Of a DNA stretch of 64,000 nucleotides, positions 59,604-64,000 are shown piece after piece. The notes beneath the pieces were generated by a model. The model worked only from the letters and a program-made list of their open reading frames with translations. It was not told the origin of the DNA and made no database searches. The number at the start of each line of letters is the position of its first letter. The stretch's first letter is position 1. A program made the position numbers and the translations under genes. The stretch is from a virus. The DNA is taken from positions 1 to 64,000 of the IMG/VR virus record IMGVR_UViG_3300044675_005321; one strand, 5' to 3'.

Positions 59604-61199
59604 ATGAAATCATCATCAACAATTCATCAGCTTGCTGAGCTTGCAGATATATCAGAAGAATTATTACAAAAGGCGCTAAAGACAGCGGAGGCGGGGGGCA
59701 AAATTGAACCTTCAGCCTATGATCTTGATCCATCGAACTACGCAGCGTATACCAGTTCAGACAGCTACAGAGGTTCAGAGCATGAGGGAACAAGTCAATT
59801 AGACTACGACATCTTGACTTATATGTCACGCGTGCCCGTTATCTCATCGATCCTACAAACCAGAATCAATCAGATTGCAGAGTTTTGCATTCCTCAAGAA
59901 GATCAGTTCAAAGCGGGCTATGTGATACGTCTAAGGGACAAGACAAAAGAACCTACAGACGAAGAAAAAAAAGAAATGCAAACTTTGACACAATGGATTG
60001 AAACTTGTGGAGAAGGTTACAAGTTTGGGGGCGCTTGGGACTTTGAAAGCTTTGTTCGTATGATCATTAGAGACAGCCTAATCTATGATCAAGCATGCTT
60101 TGAAATCATCAAAAACAGGGGCGGGGCAATCATAGGATTTATTCCCGTAGATGCAAGCACAATTAGGCGTGCTAGTGTGACAGAGGAGGAGAAGAAAACA
60201 GGTCATCGAGATTGGATTGATAGCGCCTTTATTCAAGTAATCAATGGTAAAAGAGTAGCTACGTTTGATAATGATCAATTAGCGTTCTGTATTCGTAGAC
60301 CACGAACAAACATTGTATCGCGTGGATATGGATTCCCCGAACTTGAGGAACTTGTTAAAGTCGTAACGCACTTAGTCAACGCCGAAACCTACAACGCTTC
60401 TAATTTTACAAATGGTATACATGCAAATAGCATCTTAGCAATCAAGAGTAAGATGAACCCTCAATTATTTAGAGCGTTTAAGCGTGAGTTCTATGCTAAT
60501 TTGTCAGGCCCCGCACAAGCAAAGAGAACGCCTATTATCCAGCTTGATCCCGAAAGTCAAGAAGAGATTGAGAGCGTGAACTTAGGCGCAACAGCCGAAG
60601 AGATGGGGTACAAAGATTGGCTAGGATACTTAACAAAAGTCGCGTGTTCAGTGTATCAAATTGACCCCGCTGAATTAGGTTTTGTTTTTGGTACAGAAGG
60701 GCAAACAGGAGCATTGACCCAACAAGGCCCAGGCGCCCGAATTCAAGCCTCTAAGGATAAAGGCTTATACCCACTACTAAGAAGCGTTCAAAATTGGATT
60801 AATAGACACATAATCCACCAAGTAAATGATAAATATGAACTACGCTTCATGGGGCTTGATGCAGAGACAGAAAAAGACGCGTTGACCTCTGATATTCAAA
60901 GAGTATCGAACTACATGACTATCAACGAAATCAGGGCAAAACATGGACTAGAGGAGATTGAAGGCGGCGACGTGATCTTGAACCAAGCATATATTACAGC
61001 ATTGGGCATGAGTCAACAGCAAGCACAAGAACAGCAAGCCCCCCAAGGTCAAGAAGATGATGGAGACAATTATGGCCAAGAAGAAGAGCAAGAAGAAGGC
61101 AATCAAACACAGGATGAACAAGAACCCGATCAAGAAGCGGGCGCGGGGGAGGAAGTAGCAAAATCTATGGGGTCAAAAAAATTTAGCATTGAGATCTAG
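59604..61199 (+). CDS. Portal protein
   Basis: 531 residues of the phage portal family, the dodecameric DNA gate of the head. Family features: LTYMSRVPVISSILQTRINQIA, RDSLIYDQACFEII, GYGFPELEELVKVVTHLVNAETYN, FYANLSGPAQAKRTPI and ACSVYQIDPAELGF. The last 70 residues are rich in Gln, Glu and Asp (QEEEQEEGNQTQDEQEPDQE), a flexible tail. ATAGGAG precedes the start. It starts the late head operon that appears to continue past the window end. Confidence 0.93.
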   Translation: MKSSSTIHQLAELADISEELLQKALKTAEAGGKIEPSAYDLDPSNYAAYTSSDSYRGSEHEGTSQLDYDILTYMSRVPVISSILQTRINQIAEFCIPQEDQFKAGYVIRLRDKTKEPTDEEKKEMQTLTQWIETCGEGYKFGGAWDFESFVRMIIRDSLIYDQACFEIIKNRGGAIIGFIPVDASTIRRASVTEEEKKTGHRDWIDSAFIQVINGKRVATFDNDQLAFCIRRPRTNIVSRGYGFPELEELVKVVTHLVNAETYNASNFTNGIHANSILAIKSKMNPQLFRAFKREFYANLSGPAQAKRTPIIQLDPESQEEIESVNLGATAEEMGYKDWLGYLTKVACSVYQIDPAELGFVFGTEGQTGALTQQGPGARIQASKDKGLYPLLRSVQNWINRHIIHQVNDKYELRFMGLDAETEKDALTSDIQRVSNYMTINEIRAKHGLEEIEGGDVILNQAYITALGMSQQQAQEQQAPQGQEDDGDNYGQEEEQEEGNQTQDEQEPDQEAGAGEEVAKSMGSKKFSIEI

Positions 61200-61246
61200 A
61201 ATGCAATATAATTAGCCTTGAACATAGGAAACAAGGACTAGAAAAC

Positions 61247-62257
61247 ATGTTTAATTATACACAATGCGCCAATGATTTAATCAAGGCGCTGACTCATAAA
61301 TACATTCGTAGAGTTCCCAAGGGAGTAACCAAGACCGGCAAAACAAAGTATATTTACTTCTATGCAGGCCAAGAAACACCACGTCAAAAAGGCGGGAGTA
61401 ATGAGGTAGTCGATCATGTCAATTCTCTATTAGTGAGTAGGCAAGCCCGCGGCGATAAAAATCACTTTGAGCATTTAGTTGATAGTTTAAAAAAGGTTCG
61501 TGATACACTGAACAAAGTAAACGCAGGTAATATCGATAAAAAAGCGTTGAGAGACGCCGTAAATCATATTATGCCCGATGCTCGTGCGGCCGCTCTCAAT
61601 CGATTATCTATGTCCTCAAATTCAGTCGATAAAATTAGAGCTCAAATAAATGTTGACGCTCTAGTTAATACTGTTATGAGCGGTAAAATGAAAAACGATA
61701 TCTTTAATATGATCAAGGAACAGATCGCACAAAAAACCCCAACCGATGTAATCGAAACAAGAACGTTAGACTACATGCAAAACAGGGTTCAGGATCTTAT
61801 TAAGCGTGCGGCGAATGCCCCAACACAAGAGAGCAAAACTACTAATGTAGATCAAGAGTATCAAAGGGTGCTTGATCAAACAGCCAACCCCGATCATGTT
61901 GATACTATTGTGGCGGTCCTTTCTCGTAAACTCAAGGATGGGGAGAGTGTGACAGCGCAGAGCGTATCAAATACCATGCTTTCTAATGTGGTTAGTCAGA
62001 TAGTCCCCGATATTAAAAGCGGTTTAGTAAATAGATTCAGGGCAGACTTGACACAAAGACAAATTGACCCCGCTAGTATTAAAACAAAAGATATTGTACA
62101 AAAAGTGATAGGGGATGAGGGCGTTGTTAATAAAATTAAAGAAACTTTAGTAGATGGCGTCAATAATGATAAGGATGTTGAAAGTATACAATATCAAGTA
62201 TTCCAGCACATAGCAAACGCCGCACAGAAACATATTACAACCCTCTTACAGAAGTAA
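61247..62257 (+). CDS. HKYIRR-module protein, head-associated
   Basis: 336 residues. The first 43 residues (FNYTQCANDLIKALTHKYI then RRVPKGVTKTGKTKYIYFYA) match those of the protein at 136. The remaining 290 residues are helical, charged and Asn/Lys/Asp-rich with repeated patterns (IKEQIAQKTPTDVIETR, VVSQIVPDIKSGLVNRF). It follows the portal after 47 bases. A role in the head interior or DNA ejection is inferred. The leader AACAAGGACTAGAAAACATG recurs at 62349. Confidence 0.65.
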   Translation: MFNYTQCANDLIKALTHKYIRRVPKGVTKTGKTKYIYFYAGQETPRQKGGSNEVVDHVNSLLVSRQARGDKNHFEHLVDSLKKVRDTLNKVNAGNIDKKALRDAVNHIMPDARAAALNRLSMSSNSVDKIRAQINVDALVNTVMSGKMKNDIFNMIKEQIAQKTPTDVIETRTLDYMQNRVQDLIKRAANAPTQESKTTNVDQEYQRVLDQTANPDHVDTIVAVLSRKLKDGESVTAQSVSNTMLSNVVSQIVPDIKSGLVNRFRADLTQRQIDPASIKTKDIVQKVIGDEGVVNKIKETLVDGVNNDKDVESIQYQVFQHIANAAQKHITTLLQK

Positions 62258-62269
62258 ATGGGCGCAAGA

Positions 62270-62316
62270 CCCTTAGAAAACAATAAAATTTACAAATAAC
62301 AAGATAAAATTATACA
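62270..62316 (+). promoter_or_regulatory. Possible late promoter
   Basis: TTTACA (about 62289-62294), a 16-nt spacer and TATACA (about 62311-62316) before the gene at 62349. Comparable TATAAT-type cores precede the genes at 61247 (near 61208) and 136 (near 93). Confidence 0.4.
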
Positions 62317-62348
62317 ATGATCCTTGAATACAACAAGGACTAGACAAC

Positions 62349-63149
62349 ATGTTTCGATTTACCCCGCTAGTAAAAAGTATGTTCCCTTTAGATTTGCATG
62401 CTCATGCACGATTTGACGAATTGAAGATGATCATTGCAGATAAGCCAACAGACTACACAGAGAAGCAAGTATATGATATTGTCAAAGATTGCATACTTAA
62501 CGAATTTTCTTTTTATATAGACTACTTAGAAGATAGAATCGCTTTTCACCTCTACAATGATTCGCCGGCGTATGCAGACGATTTGAAACAGGTAAAAGAG
62601 AAAATACTTGACCCCGAATTTATGTCTATGGTTGCCAGTGAGATCTATGAAGAGTTTTATCAAATGGATTTTGCGCCTTTGGACTTGCCCAAGGAGTTTG
62701 ATGACAAAGAAATCACAGCATGGGCACGCCGGTTTTTGATAAACGAAATCACACTGTCCGCCGTAAAGGTGATCAATCTTGAAAAGATGCAAAAGTCAAT
62801 GAGTTTCAATGTACCTCAAGCGGTGAGAAACGCAGCAAAAAGAGGCTTAGAGCTTCGTAGGGAGAATAAGCGGGGCGGCCTTAGCAACGAACAAGCTAGT
62901 AAATTTGGGATAGGTTCAGGCGTTCAAAGGGCTGTGAACCTAAGTGAAGGCAAAGTATCACTTCAAACACTGAAGCGCATGAAATCATTTTTTGCACGTC
63001 ATCGAGTCTACAAAGAAAAAGGGTATCACAAAGATCAAACTAGCGCTTCATATATCTCTTGGCTACTATGGGGCGGGGATGCAGGCGACGCATGGGCAAC
63101 AAGAACACTTGAACAAATAGAAAAGAAAGAGAACCAGAATGAAAATTAA
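62349..63149 (+). CDS. Head-associated protein with phage SFFARH-type C-terminal domain
   Basis: 266 residues. The N-terminus (FRFTPLVKSM) echoes that of the HKYIRR proteins without the module. The C-terminal 110 residues (VPQAVRNAAKRGLELRREN, MKSFFARHRVYK, ISWLLWGGDAGDAWA) match a small domain known from many phage structural or protease-associated proteins near portals. The domain's function is not known to me. Expected in the virion or procapsid. Confidence 0.65.
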   Translation: MFRFTPLVKSMFPLDLHAHARFDELKMIIADKPTDYTEKQVYDIVKDCILNEFSFYIDYLEDRIAFHLYNDSPAYADDLKQVKEKILDPEFMSMVASEIYEEFYQMDFAPLDLPKEFDDKEITAWARRFLINEITLSAVKVINLEKMQKSMSFNVPQAVRNAAKRGLELRRENKRGGLSNEQASKFGIGSGVQRAVNLSEGKVSLQTLKRMKSFFARHRVYKEKGYHKDQTSASYISWLLWGGDAGDAWATRTLEQIEKKENQNEN

Positions 63150-63381
63150 CTTAGAACTAAGCGCCGAAGAACTACGCAAATTCAATCAAGATACTTTAGA
63201 AAATCATATCATTGCGAACGCTGATCGAATTGCTAAGGCCGTATTTAAAGACTCTTTAAACAAGGGTTTCAGAGGCGGCGAAATCAAATTGATCGATGAT
63301 CTAAGCGCCAAAATGGTTGATCTCTATGAACAAAGATTACAAGTACTTAGTAAAAACATAATCAAGGAAGCTACAAAATGA
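63139..63381 (+). CDS. Small helical protein in head operon
   Basis: 80 residues, helical, charged (LSAEELRKFNQDTLEN, DDLSAKMVDLYEQRLQVLSK). It overlaps the preceding gene by 11 bases and the following one by four, so it is translationally coupled. Function unknown. Confidence 0.6.
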   Translation: MKINLELSAEELRKFNQDTLENHIIANADRIAKAVFKDSLNKGFRGGEIKLIDDLSAKMVDLYEQRLQVLSKNIIKEATK

Positions 63382-63620
63382 AAAATCTATTGTTAAACAG
63401 CACTTCAGCGCTATTCAAGGCAATTGAAAACAATGAGGGGCATATTGATATCTATGTAGACGATGAACGTTGCTACACAATTTTGATTGATACAAAACAA
63501 TTAGTCAAACATGGATTTCAAGGCGCATTCAAATATGATCTTGTCAAAGAACAGCAAGTTTCAATCGTTGACCTTTTAGAAGAAGAAATCACACTTTGGC
63601 AAAGTGACACAGAAGAATAA
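63378..63620 (+). CDS. Small protein in head operon
   Basis: 80 residues. It overlaps the previous gene by four bases (ATGA). Strand-like IDIYVDDERCYTILID and an acidic end (DLLEEEITLWQSDTEE) are seen. It precedes an early promoter. Unknown function. Confidence 0.6.
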   Translation: MKNLLLNSTSALFKAIENNEGHIDIYVDDERCYTILIDTKQLVKHGFQGAFKYDLVKEQQVSIVDLLEEEITLWQSDTEE

Positions 63621-63653
63621 TATAAATACACATAAAAATATTTTTAATTTATT

Positions 63654-63694
63654 TTGTAAAATCTCTTGACAAGGTACAAAACATAAAGTATTCA
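63654..63694 (+). promoter_or_regulatory. Early promoter with dyad operator
   Basis: TTGTAAAATCTCTTGACAA (63654-63672) overlaps -35 TTGACA (63666-63671). A 17-nt spacer precedes TATTCA (63689-63694), and the leader CACCTTAACCA follows, as at 11424. It drives the truncated gene at 63734. Confidence 0.8.
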
Positions 63695-63733
63695 TAACAG
63701 CACCTTAACCAACCAACAAAGGACAAAGCAAAA

Positions 63734-64000
63734 ATGAACGCTTTACTTCAAAGAGTCTTAGAGACTTTCACCAGCCTTCAAGGCAAGAGAAAAACCTTAC
63801 AATCAACACGCATCACCGTAACCGCTGTAGACTATGAAAGACATGATATTTACACAAGTAACCGCTTACATAATCGCAAATGGTCAAGCAATATGGCACA
63901 TGATGAAGTTACTGTGACATTGTCATCAAAATTCGGAGATACAAATTTAATTTTTACAGCCTATGATTACGAAGCTGACGCGGTTACAATTAGATTTACT
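63734..64000 (+). CDS. Early gene, 3' end beyond the window
   Basis: 89 codons are open to the window edge without a stop. The N-terminus MNALLQRVLETFTSLQGKRK is followed by a strand-rich part (TRITVTAVDYERHDIYTSN, DEVTVTLSSKFGD). An AAAGGAC RBS lies 8-14 bases upstream and a strong early promoter precedes it. Not recognised. Confidence 0.75.
   Translation, partial: MNALLQRVLETFTSLQGKRKTLQSTRITVTAVDYERHDIYTSNRLHNRKWSSNMAHDEVTVTLSSKFGDTNLIFTAYDYEADAVTIRFT

Overview
The window is AT-rich phage DNA and holds most of a contractile-tailed (myovirus-type) dsDNA phage genome. The case rests on a portal, prohead protease, major capsid protein, tail sheath, tail tube, tape measure, baseplate wedge and hub proteins, fibres, large terminase, an M15 endolysin and a family A DNA polymerase. 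There are no ribosomal, tRNA or core host genes, no recognisable integrase and no CRISPR array. The host cannot be named. Strong AGGAG ribosome binding sites and TTGACA/TATAAT-type promoters point to an ordinary bacterial host. A spanin-like secreted coiled coil beside the endolysin hints at a Gram-negative one.

Layout. 0.1-11.0 kb (+): a clamp-like structural protein, protease, scaffold, capsid, neck proteins, sheath and tube. 11.0-11.4 kb (-): one small early gene. 11.5-22.1 kb (+): tail chaperones, tape measure, baseplate. 22.1-22.4 kb: a long inverted-repeat element. 22.4-31.3 kb (+): primase-helicase, Cas4/RecB-like nuclease, SNF2-type helicase, SSB-like protein, a candidate small RNA and DNA polymerase. 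31.3-38.9 kb (-): lysis genes, tail fibres, large terminase. 38.9-44.9 kb (+): a muramidase-like protein, a beta sliding clamp, four tandem DNA methyltransferases and regulators. 45.0-52.3 kb (-): class II ribonucleotide reductase with a mini-intein, an unrelated methyltransferase, ThyX, a RecU-like resolvase and a frameshifted PAPS-reductase-like gene. 52.8-53.2 kb: a second inverted-repeat element related to the first. 53.2-59.4 kb (+): a possible small terminase, DNA-binding and coiled-coil proteins, dCMP deaminase, a nucleotide-modification-associated protein and two more methyltransferases. 59.6-64.0 kb (+): portal and head-associated genes, ending in a gene cut by the window edge.

The order portal (59.6 kb), HKYIRR proteins, window end, then HKYIRR/clamp protein, protease and capsid (from 0.1 kb) suggests one head operon opened at an arbitrary point of a circular or circularly permuted genome, with some sequence missing between the two ends.

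The most interesting structures are these. (1) Six paralogous methyltransferases share near-identical catalytic blocks at DNA level but have different centres, like a cassette array for methylation specificity. (2) Two palindromic elements with 53-56 nt arms share sequence and GTTAAGAT iterons and lie about 30 kb apart. (3) A sliding-clamp-like domain sits in a head-operon protein, although the phage also has an ordinary clamp. (4) A recurring 19-bp dyad overlaps the -35 box of at least six promoters on both strands, which looks like a repressor-controlled regulon.
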